From positions 1 through 17,079 of the forward strand of contig SBFN01000175.1 in NCBI GenBank assembly GCA_006226895.1: a DNA stretch of 17,079 nucleotides, read 5' to 3'. Source of the stretch: Deltaproteobacteria bacterium (GTDB taxonomy: Bacteria > Desulfobacterota > Desulfuromonadia > Desulfuromonadales > BM103). Below, piece by piece: positions 7,039 through 15,982 of the stretch. The notes beneath the pieces were generated by a model. The model was not told the DNA's origin. It did not search any database and was given only the letters and a program-made list of their open reading frames with translations. Position numbers and translations under genes: made by a program. How positions within the stretch are numbered: the first letter of the stretch is position 1; each line of letters starts with the position of its first letter.

Positions 7039-8403
7039 TTACAAAATCTTTATCAGTTCAGCACCCACCTGCCAGACATTACCGGCACCGAGGGTAATCA
7101 CTATGTCACCAGGTTGCAGAACCGCCTGTAAGTGCTCGACTGTGGCGATAACATCACCGGTATAGCAACAGGATTTGTGACCATGCTCACTGATCCCCTC
7201 GGCAAGTCTTTCTGCCGTCACCTCGGGACGAACATCTTCACCTGCGGCGTAGACATCCATCACTGCGACATGATCCGCCTGATAAAAGGCCGTCAGGAAT
7301 TCATCAAAAAGCGACTCTGTGCGACTGTAACGATGGGGCTGAAAAACTGCGACCAGACGCCGATTCCAACCGCCACGGGCGGCACCGAGCGTGGCCTTGA
7401 TTTCCACAGGATGATGACCGTAGTCATCCACTACCATAATTCCCTGTGCTTCACCTTTGATCTCGAACCTGCGCCCAACGCCGCCAAAATCCTGAAAACC
7501 TTCGGCGATTGCGGCAAAGGGCATGTCGAGCTCCATGGCCACGGCAACCGCAGCCAACGCATTGAGTACGTTATGACGGCCCGGCATACGGATGCTCAAA
7601 CGACCGAGGGCTTCTCCCCTGTATTGAACCAGGAAACTGGTCCGATCGCCCTCATGCTCAATCTCGGACGCCATAAAATCCGCCTGCGAGGTCAAGCCGT
7701 ATGTGACCAGGCGCTTTTTGACGTCAGGGATCATCCCTTGCAGGTTCTCATCATCCAAACAAAGAACGACCAGACCGTAGAAAGGCACCTTGTTGATAAA
7801 ATCAACAAAGGTCGCGCGGATTTCATCAATGCCGCTGTAGAAATCGAGATGATCCTCATCAACATTGGTCACGACCGCGATCGTCGGCGATAACTTCAGG
7901 AAAGAACCATCCGACTCATCAGCTTCTGCGACCAGGAACTCGCCTTGCCCCAACTTGGCGTTGGAACCGATCGAATCCAGGCGACCGCCGATCACGACGG
8001 TCGGGTCGATGTTGCCATGCGAGAGCACCGTTGCCACCATGCTGGTCGTGGTCGTCTTGCCATGGGTTCCGGCAATCGCGATGCCGTACTTCATACGCAT
8101 CAACTCCGCGAGCATTTCTGCCCTCGGGATGACAGGAATCTTGCGGCGGTTGGCTTCCTGAACTTCAGGATTCTGCAAATTCACAGCCGTCGATGTGACG
8201 ACGACATCGACCTCATCAACATTCTCGGCGCGGTGACCATAAGCGATTGTCCCACCCAGACTCGCCAGACGGCGGGTAATATCGCTCTCTTTAAGGTCGG
8301 AACCTGTGACCTGGTAGCCAAGATTGATGAGAACCTCGGCAATCCCGCTCATACCGATGCCGCCGATGCCAACAAAATGTATTTTCTGAATCTTGCCGTA
8401 CAT
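7039..8403 (-). CDS. murC: UDP-N-acetylmuramate--L-alanine ligase (MurC)
   Basis: MurC adds L-alanine to UDP-MurNAc, the first amino-acid step of peptidoglycan precursor synthesis in the cytoplasm. The 454-residue product has the N-terminal Rossmann motif [17 protein letters not shown] and the ATP-binding loop GTHGKTTTT (112-120). The Mur-ligase signatures [19 protein letters not shown] and [13 protein letters not shown] follow, and [14 protein letters not shown] and FQPHRYSRT in the C-terminal domain are MurC-specific. Length is that of a stand-alone MurC, not a fusion to MurB or Ddl. The ATG at 8403 has GAAGGG upstream and begins 10 bases after murG. Confidence 0.97.
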   Translation of the reverse strand: MYGKIQKIHFVGIGGIGMSGIAEVLINLGYQVTGSDLKESDITRRLASLGGTIAYGHRAENVDEVDVVVTSTAVNLQNPEVQEANRRKIPVIPRAEMLAELMRMKYGIAIAGTHGKTTTTSMVATVLSHGNIDPTVVIGGRLDSIGSNAKLGQGEFLVAEADESDGSFLKLSPTIAVVTNVDEDHLDFYSGIDEIRATFVDFINKVPFYGLVVLCLDDENLQGMIPDVKKRLVTYGLTSQADFMASEIEHEGDRTSFLVQYRGEALGRLSIRMPGRHNVLNALAAVAVAMELDMPFAAIAEGFQDFGGVGRRFEIKGEAQGIMVVDDYGHHPVEIKATLGAARGGWNRRLVAVFQPHRYSRTESLFDEFLTAFYQADHVAVMDVYAAGEDVRPEVTAERLAEGISEHGHKSCCYTGDVIATVEHLQAVLQPGDIVITLGAGNVWQVGAELIKIL

Positions 8404-8413
8404 GATTTTCCCT

Positions 8414-9493
8414 TCACATGGTTTCTGAGATAACAGCCCGGCATTCCTTCAGCAGCCTGGCTGCTGCGCCAGGTCTTGCCAGCCCTTTTGCTGCAGCCGA
8501 CATCGACTTCAGGCTGGTACGATCATGCAACAGACCGCTGACCAGTTGCCCCAGACGTTCAGCAGTCAGATCTCTCTCTTCCAAGACCATGGCAGCACCC
8601 TTGGCTGCCAGGGCTTGAGCATTTCCAGATTGATGCCCGGCTGCTGCGTGCGGGTAAGGCACCAGAATTGCCGGACGACCACAGGCCGTCAGTTCGGCGA
8701 GAGTCGTGGCTCCGGCTCGACAGACTATCAACGTCGAGTTTGCGTACGCCTTGGCCATATCGTTGATGAAAGGCCTGACGTCAGCATTGGGCCAGTCATT
8801 TTCTTTATACCCGCGAACCGTTTCCTCATAATCGAGCTGTCCGGACTGGTGAACAATCTCCAACTTGTCCCGCCATTCGGACAGGTGCGTCAGAGCGGCC
8901 ACGACCGCCCGGTTAATCGCTCGGGCCCCCTGGCTGCCACCGAACACGAGGAGACAGAGTTTCTCTTCCCGGAGACTCGGGCACTCCTCCATGGCTGAGC
9001 GAACCGGGTTGCCTGTTAACACTGTTGGGCTCCTGTGAAAGGCACGATCCGCCTCATCAAAAGAAAGGCAGACTCTTTTTGCCCAATGGCCCAGAAGCCT
9101 GTTTGCAAGACCTGGCCATGCATTCTGCTCATGCACCAGGTAGGGAATGCCGAGAGTTTTCGCCGCCAGGAGTGCCGGCACTGAAGCGTAGCCGCCAACA
9201 CCAACAACGACGTCTGGATTGAACTCCCGCAGGATCTTGCGTGACTGAACAAAGCTCTTTGTCAGCTTGCCAAGGACTTTCAGCCGAGCGAGACCTCCAA
9301 GCCCTGCCCATCCGCTCATTTCAATGGTCTTCAAGTTCCAGCCCAGTTCCGGCAGCATGCGCGCCTCCAGACCTTTCTCGGTGCCGACGAAGAGTACTTC
9401 ACCCTGCGGCTCTTCACTTTTAAGTTGTTCAGCCAGTGCGATCGCGGGGAAAAGATGTCCACCGGTGCCTCCACCGGCCAGCAACAATTTCAT
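8414..9493 (-). CDS. murG: UDP-GlcNAc:undecaprenyl-pyrophosphoryl-MurNAc-pentapeptide GlcNAc transferase (MurG)
   Basis: MurG adds GlcNAc to lipid I, giving lipid II, at the inner face of the cytoplasmic membrane. The 359-residue GT28 protein begins with the glycine-rich loop GGGTGGH (7-13) and has [14 protein letters not shown] and [14 protein letters not shown] in the N-terminal domain. The C-terminal domain carries the second glycine loop [11 protein letters not shown] and the UDP-GlcNAc site [24 protein letters not shown] followed by GHQSGNA. The ATG at 9493 overlaps the ftsW stop as ATGA, with GGGAGAG a few bases upstream, so translation is probably coupled to ftsW. Confidence 0.97.
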   Translation of the reverse strand: MKLLLAGGGTGGHLFPAIALAEQLKSEEPQGEVLFVGTEKGLEARMLPELGWNLKTIEMSGWAGLGGLARLKVLGKLTKSFVQSRKILREFNPDVVVGVGGYASVPALLAAKTLGIPYLVHEQNAWPGLANRLLGHWAKRVCLSFDEADRAFHRSPTVLTGNPVRSAMEECPSLREEKLCLLVFGGSQGARAINRAVVAALTHLSEWRDKLEIVHQSGQLDYEETVRGYKENDWPNADVRPFINDMAKAYANSTLIVCRAGATTLAELTACGRPAILVPYPHAAAGHQSGNAQALAAKGAAMVLEERDLTAERLGQLVSGLLHDRTSLKSMSAAAKGLARPGAAARLLKECRAVISETM

Positions 9494-10596
9494 CGCAACT
9501 CTCCCGGGAGACTTCTGGAAACATTCAGCAATATGCCGATAGCTGCCAGCGTCGTTATCAGACTGGTACCGCCGTAAGAGAGGAAAGGCAGCGCCAGCCC
9601 CTTGGTTGGCACCATCCCCATAACAACCGCCATGTTGACAAAAGCCTGCATGCCGATCAACAGGGTAACCCCGAAGGCCAGGAAACAGCTGAACTCATTG
9701 GGAGCGTTGAGTGATGTCTTCAGACCTCTCAGGATCAGGAGCAGGAACATGGAGGCAATCACGATGACACCGATAAAACCGAGCTCTTCGCCAATTACGG
9801 AGAAGATAAAGTCGGTATGCGCTTCAGGCAGGTAGAAGAGCTTCTGCTTGCTCTCGCCAAGACCCTGACCGAAGGCCCCGCCGTTGCCGAAGGCGATCCA
9901 GCTCTGGATAATCTGGAAGCCGGTGTCACTCGGATCTTCCCAGGGGTTAAGAAACGCCATAATTCGACGACGACGATAATCAACGTTCATCACCATGAAG
10001 TACAAGAACGGCATTGCGATCAAGCCGATACCGGCGAGGTAACTTAAGCGGGTTCCCGCCACCAGCAACATGGCAACAGCTACAATCGCCAGGGTCAGTG
10101 CGCTGCCGAGATCAGGTTGGGCCAGCAACAGACCAATCAACACTGCGAGGACCAACACGTAAGGCAGAAAACCGATGCGGAAGCTCTTGACCTTGCTTTG
10201 TTTGCGGGCCAGTGAATGGGCCATAAAAAGGACCAGACCCAGTTTGACAAACTCCGCCGGCTGAAAAGTGAACCCGGCAACCTTGATCCAACGAGCCGCA
10301 CCGCCAACTTTTTTACCGACTCCAGGAATCAAGACAGCAACCAGCAGGAGCGCACACAGGCCAAGGACCGGCCATGCAGCTTTACGCAAAAGATCCAAAT
10401 TTACGCGCATCAGGAGAGCCATGGCGCCAAATCCGAGGAGGGCATAGGCTCCCTGTCGCTTAAGAAAATGCAGACTGTCGCTATACTCACGGACCGCCAT
10501 GATTGACGAGGAAGAAAACACCATCACGACTCCGAGACAGGTCAGACAGACCGCCAGCACCAGAATCGAATGATCTGTCCCTTGCCTAATTTCCAT
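9490..10596 (-). CDS. ftsW: Septal peptidoglycan glycosyltransferase FtsW (SEDS family)
   Basis: FtsW is a polytopic inner-membrane SEDS protein that polymerises lipid II at the septum together with FtsI. The 368-residue product has many hydrophobic segments and the SEDS hallmarks GGAARWIKVAGFTFQPAEFVKL, AQPDLGSALTL, PEAHTDFIFSVIGEELGF and the C-terminal LPFLSYGGTSL. Position between murD and murG in a dcw cluster favours FtsW over RodA. The ATG at 10596 lies inside the end of murD (11-base overlap), with AGGGGAAG about nine bases upstream. The stop overlaps the murG start by four bases. Confidence 0.96.
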   Translation of the reverse strand: MEIRQGTDHSILVLAVCLTCLGVVMVFSSSSIMAVREYSDSLHFLKRQGAYALLGFGAMALLMRVNLDLLRKAAWPVLGLCALLLVAVLIPGVGKKVGGAARWIKVAGFTFQPAEFVKLGLVLFMAHSLARKQSKVKSFRIGFLPYVLVLAVLIGLLLAQPDLGSALTLAIVAVAMLLVAGTRLSYLAGIGLIAMPFLYFMVMNVDYRRRRIMAFLNPWEDPSDTGFQIIQSWIAFGNGGAFGQGLGESKQKLFYLPEAHTDFIFSVIGEELGFIGVIVIASMFLLLILRGLKTSLNAPNEFSCFLAFGVTLLIGMQAFVNMAVVMGMVPTKGLALPFLSYGGTSLITTLAAIGILLNVSRSLPGELR

Positions 10597-11956
10597 TGCT
10601 GGCTTCCCCTGTACAACTCAAGGCGTGAAACTCGCGGGCGAATATCCGGCCACGCTCTGCAAAGCTTTTAAACATATCGAAACTGGAGCAGCCAGGTGAA
10701 AGAAGGACGGATCCACCAGGACTGCTCACTTGTGCCGCGATGCCAACGGATTCATGCATATCAGCGGCACGGTGAATTTTCGCCAGCCCATCAAAAGCGT
10801 GTGACATACGCTCCGCAGCAGCACCAATCAGGACAAGATGATCAACCTTGTCGCGAATTATCGGCACCAACGCAGACAAGTCGCCCTGTTTATCTTTTCC
10901 TCCGGCAATCAGAACTACCGGCTTTTCCAGGCCGGCCAGGCTTTTAACAACGCTGCCGATGTTGGTGCCTTTGGAATCGTCATACCAGCTGGCCCCATTG
11001 AGTTGACCGAGAAACTCCATCCGATGAGCAAGACCGCTAAAGTTCCTGGCAGCTCTCCAGGCGATCTCAGCCGGACATCCTTCGATCAGTAGAGGAATCA
11101 GCGCAGCCATAACGTTTTCCTGATTGTGCTGACCTCGGAGCTTCAATTCATTTGCGGCAAAGATGATCTCAGAACCTTGCCAGCGCCAGATGATTTTGTC
11201 GTCACTCAGGCTCATGCCTGACTCCAGGACAGTCTGACTGCTGAAGCAGACCTTATTCGCTGCCGTTGCCGACGCGGCCAGCATCACCTGGGGATCATCA
11301 GCATTCAGAATCGCTATATCATCTTCACCCAGGTTTTCAAAAATTCTCGCCTTTGCCGCCACGTAACTTGCCATATCCGGGTAACGATCGAGGTGATCTT
11401 CCGAAATATTTAACAGCATGGCGTATCCTGGGTGAAAGTCTTCAATGGTTTCCAATTGGAATGAGGACAATTCCACGACCTGCCATTGGTAATCATGACC
11501 CACTGCATCGATCAGCGGTGTCCCGAGGTTGCCGCCAACAAAAGCACTCTCACCCCACGCCTTGAGCATTTCACCGACCAGCGTCGTCACTGTGGACTTA
11601 CCATTGGTTCCGGTGATGGCGATCATGGTCCCGGTTAACTGATGCCAGGCAATTTCTACCTCACCAAGGATCGGGATGCCATTTTGCCGACAAAGATCGA
11701 GGACCGGAATATCAAGTGGCACACCAGGGCTTGTCACAATCAGATCAGACGTTGTGAAAAGTTCCGGAGTATGGCCACCGAGATCCATCCTCACGCCAGC
11801 CTTTTTCAGTTCATCCAGATTATCCAGAAGTTCGGCACTACGATTATCTGACAAGACGGCCCTGGCCCCTTGAGCCAGGAAAAACTTCGCCAGGCTCCGC
11901 CCGGTTGAACCGGCGCCGATAATGGTAATTTTCTTATCCCGATAATCTCTTGTCAT
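10586..11956 (-). CDS. murD: UDP-N-acetylmuramoyl-L-alanine--D-glutamate ligase (MurD)
   Basis: MurD adds D-glutamate to UDP-MurNAc-L-Ala in the cytoplasm. The product has an N-terminal Rossmann-like segment ITIIGAGSTGRSLAKFF, SPGVPLDIPVL, the ATP loop GTNGKST (116-122) and the substrate stretch GGNLGTPLIDA. The signatures SSFQLETIEDFHPGYAMLLN, EDHLDRY and YDDSKGTN, and the C-terminal LLSPGCSSFDMFKSFAERG, are MurD-specific. The frame is open to a TTG at 11965, but I chose the ATG at 11956 (456 residues) because GATAGG sits too close to the TTG and MTRDYRDKKI is a typical start. It begins 12 bases after mraY and its end overlaps ftsW by 11 bases. Confidence 0.96.
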   Translation of the reverse strand: MTRDYRDKKITIIGAGSTGRSLAKFFLAQGARAVLSDNRSAELLDNLDELKKAGVRMDLGGHTPELFTTSDLIVTSPGVPLDIPVLDLCRQNGIPILGEVEIAWHQLTGTMIAITGTNGKSTVTTLVGEMLKAWGESAFVGGNLGTPLIDAVGHDYQWQVVELSSFQLETIEDFHPGYAMLLNISEDHLDRYPDMASYVAAKARIFENLGEDDIAILNADDPQVMLAASATAANKVCFSSQTVLESGMSLSDDKIIWRWQGSEIIFAANELKLRGQHNQENVMAALIPLLIEGCPAEIAWRAARNFSGLAHRMEFLGQLNGASWYDDSKGTNIGSVVKSLAGLEKPVVLIAGGKDKQGDLSALVPIIRDKVDHLVLIGAAAERMSHAFDGLAKIHRAADMHESVGIAAQVSSPGGSVLLSPGCSSFDMFKSFAERGRIFAREFHALSCTGEASNGN

Positions 11957-11968
11957 GACAGACAATAC

Positions 11969-13045
11969 CTATCTCAACTTCAGCGTTGAGAGTCCGATCA
12001 GGGCCAGAATGATACTGATAATCCAGAATCGCACGATAATCTTCGGCTCCGGCCAACCCTTCAGTTCGAAATGATGGTGGATCGGAGCCATACGGAAAAT
12101 TCGTTTACCGTAGAGGCGGAAAGATGCGACCTGTACAATAACCGAGAGCGCTTCCATAACAAAAATCCCACCCACAATCACGAGCACAATCTCCTGCTTG
12201 GTGATCACAGCAATCGTTCCTATGGCACCGCCAAGAGATAAACTTCCAACATCCCCCATAAAGACCTGCGCCGGATATGTATTGAACCAGAGGAAACCAA
12301 GCCCGGCACCGATCATGGACCCACAGAGCACTGAAAGCTCACCCGCCCCCGTTACGCCAGTTATCTGCAAATAATTAGACAGAGTTGCATGACCTGCGAC
12401 ATAAGCGAAGAGCAGGTAGGTCCCCGCTGCGATGATAACCGGCCCGATGGCCAGACCATCGAGGCCATCAGTCAGGTTGACAGCATTGCTGGCGCCAATA
12501 ATCACCAACATGGCAAAGGGTACGTAAAGCCAACCAAGATCGGGATTGAAGCCTTTGAAGAAGGGAAAGGCCAGGGTGGTCTGGAATCCCGGGTAGGTCA
12601 TCAGGACCGACCCAACGCCAAAGGCGATCAACATCTGCCAGAACATTTTCTTGCGCGGCGAGAGCCCGTCGCTATTCTTCAACCGTACTTTCAACAAGTC
12701 ATCGACGAAACCTATGATGCCATAACCGACCGTGACCAGCAGCGTCAACCACACGTAGAGATTGGTTAAATCCGCCCAGAGCAGGGTCGGCAGCACGATC
12801 GCAAAAAGAATCAGTGCGCCGCCCATGGTCGGCGTCCCTTCCTTCTTGAAGTGCGATTCCGGGCCCAGCTTTCTAATGCTTTGGCCCATTTGCAGCGCCG
12901 AAAGCTTCTCGATAAGCCAGGGGCCCAGGAGAAAGCTGATGACCAGTGCCGTGATCGCGGCATAAATTGTCCGGAAAGTGATAAACCGGAAAACATAAAA
13001 AACCGAGAACTCTGTATGTAGTGGATAGAGCAGGTGATAAAGCAC
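11969..13045 (-). CDS. mraY: Phospho-MurNAc-pentapeptide-transferase (MraY)
   Basis: MraY transfers phospho-MurNAc-pentapeptide from UDP onto undecaprenyl phosphate, forming lipid I in the inner membrane. The 358-residue polytopic protein has the family signatures [10 protein letters not shown], the aspartate pair GFVDD (115-116), [10 protein letters not shown] (190-199) and FMGDVGS (Asp 265). The histidine motif [11 protein letters not shown] (His 323-325) contributes to the active site. About ten membrane segments are visible, as expected. The start is GTG at 13045, with GAGG seven bases upstream, and lies three bases after the murF stop, so the two are probably coupled. Confidence 0.97.
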   Translation of the reverse strand: MLYHLLYPLHTEFSVFYVFRFITFRTIYAAITALVISFLLGPWLIEKLSALQMGQSIRKLGPESHFKKEGTPTMGGALILFAIVLPTLLWADLTNLYVWLTLLVTVGYGIIGFVDDLLKVRLKNSDGLSPRKKMFWQMLIAFGVGSVLMTYPGFQTTLAFPFFKGFNPDLGWLYVPFAMLVIIGASNAVNLTDGLDGLAIGPVIIAAGTYLLFAYVAGHATLSNYLQITGVTGAGELSVLCGSMIGAGLGFLWFNTYPAQVFMGDVGSLSLGGAIGTIAVITKQEIVLVIVGGIFVMEALSVIVQVASFRLYGKRIFRMAPIHHHFELKGWPEPKIIVRFWIISIILALIGLSTLKLR

Positions 13046-13048
13046 GTC

Positions 13049-14455
13049 TTATCCTCTTCCGTTGCCGTTTACAGCCGTTGTTTGACGAGCGATACGCAAT
13101 GCGTCAATCACCTTTTCCATGCGCATGCCCCGAGACCCCTTAACCAGAACCCGGTCGCCGCTTTGCAATATTTCGAGAAGACTCGCGGATAGTTCATCAT
13201 GACTTGTTGCGCTAAAGACCCTCTCTTGTGGAAAACCACTCTCAACCGCCCCCCTGGCAATTTCTTCAGCCAGAGCACCGTAGGTAAAGAGCCAGTCAAC
13301 GCGCGCCGCAGCGAGCGTTCCGATATGTTGGTGCAGCTCCGGGCCAGCTGAGCCCAATTCAAGCATATCTCCCAGAACGGCTATGCGCCGACCAGACGAA
13401 TCGAGATCGTGCAAAGCATCCAGGGCGGCGTGGACCGAGAGAGGGTTGGCATTGTAACTGTCATCAAGGACGACGATATCTTCTGGGAGCACGAAGAGCT
13501 CCATACGCCCCGGGCAAGGCCTGAACGCTTGTAATCCAGAGACAATCTGCTCCAAGCCCACGCCAATGACGTAAGCAGCGGCAGCAGCAGCCAGGGCGTT
13601 ACTGACGTTGTGTCGGCCGGGCAGAGGCATGATAACCTTCTTGACCTCGCCCTCGATAACCAGGTCAAAGCTGACTGAACCGTTATGCCCGGCTATGTTT
13701 TCGGCCTTGACGTCGGCCTCTCTAACAGTACCGAACAGGACCCTTCTCACACCGTTAGCTACCGGCAACTGGAGAACTTCCGGGTCGTCTGCGTTGATCA
13801 GGGCAACGCCGTCGCTCGGCAGAGCAATAAAGAGTTCACCCTTGGCCCGCGCAACGCCGGAGATGCCATCGAAGTTTTCCAGGTGGCCGGCGCCGACATT
13901 GGTAATCATGCCAATATTCGGCCGGGCGATTTCAGCTAACCGGGAAATTTCACCTCGCTCACTCATGCCCATCTCGACAACGGCCCAACGATGCTCAAGC
14001 TGCAAGTCAAACAGGGTCAGAGGGACACCGATCAGGTTATTGAAGTTCCCGGCCGATTTCAGCCCGGGACCTGTACTTTCCAGAATAGCCGCAAGCATCT
14101 CTTTGCAGGTTGTCTTCCCGGAAGTTCCGGTAATGCCGACAACCGGACCGGCAAATTGACGTCGCATGGCGGCAGCAAGATCGCCCAAGGCCTTGAGCGT
14201 GTTATTGACCTTGATCACCGGGACCAGCAAGCCCCCGATCATTTCTTCACTCAAACAAGCGGCGGCGCCATTCTGAATGGCCTGGTTCATGTAATCATGG
14301 CCATCGAAGTTATCGCCACGGAGCGGGATAAACAGCTCACCCGGCTGCAAATTACGGCTGTCTGTTGAAAAACCCTGCAGCTCTACCGACGCGCCATTCT
14401 GCATCAGATGGCCTCCGGTAATTTCAGCAATGGTGCGCACGTCCATGCGGATCAT
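13049..14455 (-). CDS. murF: UDP-MurNAc-tripeptide--D-Ala-D-Ala ligase (MurF)
   Basis: MurF attaches the D-Ala-D-Ala dipeptide made by Ddl to UDP-MurNAc-tripeptide, finishing the cytoplasmic pentapeptide precursor. The 468-residue product has the substrate-binding N-terminal stretch GFSTDSRNLQPGELFIPLRG and the ATP loop GTSGKTT (110-116). The segments VVEMGMSERGEISRLAEIARP, TNVGAGHLENF, LPGRHNVSNALAAAAAA and DDSYNANPLS are typical of MurF. The ATG at 14455 overlaps the murE stop as ATGA, with GGGGGAG seven bases upstream. A second ATG at 14446 is possible but is further from that site. Length is slightly above the usual 450. Confidence 0.97.
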   Translation of the reverse strand: MIRMDVRTIAEITGGHLMQNGASVELQGFSTDSRNLQPGELFIPLRGDNFDGHDYMNQAIQNGAAACLSEEMIGGLLVPVIKVNNTLKALGDLAAAMRRQFAGPVVGITGTSGKTTCKEMLAAILESTGPGLKSAGNFNNLIGVPLTLFDLQLEHRWAVVEMGMSERGEISRLAEIARPNIGMITNVGAGHLENFDGISGVARAKGELFIALPSDGVALINADDPEVLQLPVANGVRRVLFGTVREADVKAENIAGHNGSVSFDLVIEGEVKKVIMPLPGRHNVSNALAAAAAAYVIGVGLEQIVSGLQAFRPCPGRMELFVLPEDIVVLDDSYNANPLSVHAALDALHDLDSSGRRIAVLGDMLELGSAGPELHQHIGTLAAARVDWLFTYGALAEEIARGAVESGFPQERVFSATSHDELSASLLEILQSGDRVLVKGSRGMRMEKVIDALRIARQTTAVNGNGRG

Positions 14456-15960
14456 TGGTGATCTCCCCCTTGCAGAGCCTTGCGTAGCTCTTCCCGATCA
14501 TCAAAATGAATACGTCCGCTTTTGAGGATCTGATAATCTTCGTGGCCCTTCCCGGCGACCAGGAGAAGGTCCCCGGGTTGCAGGAGATCCACAGCGAACT
14601 GAATGGCAGCACGACGGTCTTCGATAACAACGTAGCCCCTGCCCTCGCCCTTGGCCGCTTCTGTGGTGCTCCACTCACACTCATGGACCTTGCTCAGGCC
14701 ATCCCGCACATCGTTGAGAATCTGCACAGGATCTTCGCTGCGGGGGTTATCCGAAGTCGCGATCGCGATATTGGAGCCACGGGCTGCAACCTCAGCCATG
14801 ATCGGACGCTTCGTGCGATCGCGATCACCTCCGCAGCCAAAGATCGTCAGAATTCTTTTTGGGGCCAGCGCCTGCATCGCTTCTATGACACGCTGCAGGG
14901 CATCACCGGTATGAGCATAATCAACCAGGATCACGGCATCTCGATCATTCGCTACCTGTTCCAGCCGTCCAGGCACACCCGTCGCGGCAGACAGGCCGGA
15001 GGCAATGACCTGCGGCGACAGACCAAGAGCGACAGCGGCACCGATTGCACAAAGCAGGTTCTCAGCGTTGTAATCGCCGAGCAAGGGACTGGCGACATCA
15101 ACAACACCCGCAGGTGTTGACACTCGGGCGCGGATTCCCTGAAGCGAAATCTCCAGACTTTCCGGATAAATATCAGCGTTGCTGTCTCGTCCGCAGGTCA
15201 GAGCGTCGGGAAGCATGGCCGCCAATCGCTGACCGTAGCTGTCGTCAATATTGATCACGGCCCGGCCATTGGCACGGGGAAGCAACTCCTTGAAGAGATG
15301 GTACTTGCTCTTGAAGTAACTCTCCATGTCGATGTGATAATCAAGATGTTCCGGTGTCAGGTTGGTAAAGACCCCAACATCAAAGTGCACACCATCAGCA
15401 CGACATTGCTCCAATGCGTGCGAGGAGGTTTCCATTACCAGCGAACGGGCACCGTTATTACGGAAGTCGCGGACCTGCTTCATCAGGTCTAGAGCTTCCG
15501 GTGTGGTATGCGGAGCATTTCGCAAATCGGTTCCGTAACGATAATTGATGGTACCGACCACGGCAGGAGATAAATCCGCCTGGGCGAGGATCTCTTCCAG
15601 CAGGTAAGTGATGGTTGTTTTGCCGTTGGTCCCGGTGATACCAACTACCTTCATATCTGCCGTCGGATTGCCATAAAACTCGGCTGCAGCCAAAGCCATC
15701 GCCTGCCGGGCATTATCAACAAGCACCGTCGTGACCTGTTCAGCGCTTTCAAAAAGCTCTTCACAGAAGACAACCCCGGCACCACTGGCAATGGCACTGG
15801 TGATAAAATCATGTCCGTCGCTCACAACCCCGCGCAGGGCAAAGAAGGCATCTCCAGCATCGATCTGTCGAGAATCGTAGTGCATACCTGTCACTTCAAG
15901 GTCCATGTCTCCATGCACCTTCTGGTAAGAACAGTTTTTCAGGATCTGCGCGAGCTTCAT
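14452..15960 (-). CDS. murE: UDP-MurNAc-L-Ala-D-Glu--meso-2,6-diaminopimelate ligase (MurE)
   Basis: MurE adds the third amino acid of the peptidoglycan stem peptide. The product has an N-terminal MKLAQILKNC, the substrate motif YDSRQIDAGDAFFALRG, and the ATP loop GTNGKTT (110-116). The signatures TPEALDL, METSSHAL, TNLTPEHLDYH, VDYAHTGDAL and GCGGDRDRTKRP follow. DNPR (404-407) is the motif that marks meso-DAP rather than lysine specificity, so the wall is DAP-type. The open frame extends to 16071, inside ftsI, but homology starts at the ATG at 15960 (502 residues, the normal length). The ATG at 15969 would add only MDI. Ribosome sites here are weak. The start lies 22 bases after the ftsI stop. 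Confidence 0.96.
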   Translation of the reverse strand: MKLAQILKNCSYQKVHGDMDLEVTGMHYDSRQIDAGDAFFALRGVVSDGHDFITSAIASGAGVVFCEELFESAEQVTTVLVDNARQAMALAAAEFYGNPTADMKVVGITGTNGKTTITYLLEEILAQADLSPAVVGTINYRYGTDLRNAPHTTPEALDLMKQVRDFRNNGARSLVMETSSHALEQCRADGVHFDVGVFTNLTPEHLDYHIDMESYFKSKYHLFKELLPRANGRAVINIDDSYGQRLAAMLPDALTCGRDSNADIYPESLEISLQGIRARVSTPAGVVDVASPLLGDYNAENLLCAIGAAVALGLSPQVIASGLSAATGVPGRLEQVANDRDAVILVDYAHTGDALQRVIEAMQALAPKRILTIFGCGGDRDRTKRPIMAEVAARGSNIAIATSDNPRSEDPVQILNDVRDGLSKVHECEWSTTEAAKGEGRGYVVIEDRRAAIQFAVDLLQPGDLLLVAGKGHEDYQILKSGRIHFDDREELRKALQGGDHQ

Positions 15961-15982
15961 AATATCCATCGCAAACAAGCGT

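Noticed and set aside
7132..7893. A 253-codon plus-strand open frame opposite murC
   Set aside because: It is antisense to a clearly functional murC, shows no family resemblance, and such mirror frames are expected opposite GC-biased genes. The same holds for long plus-strand frames opposite ftsA (4442-5092), ftsZ (3360-3986), waaF (1638-2192) and murE (14506-15120).
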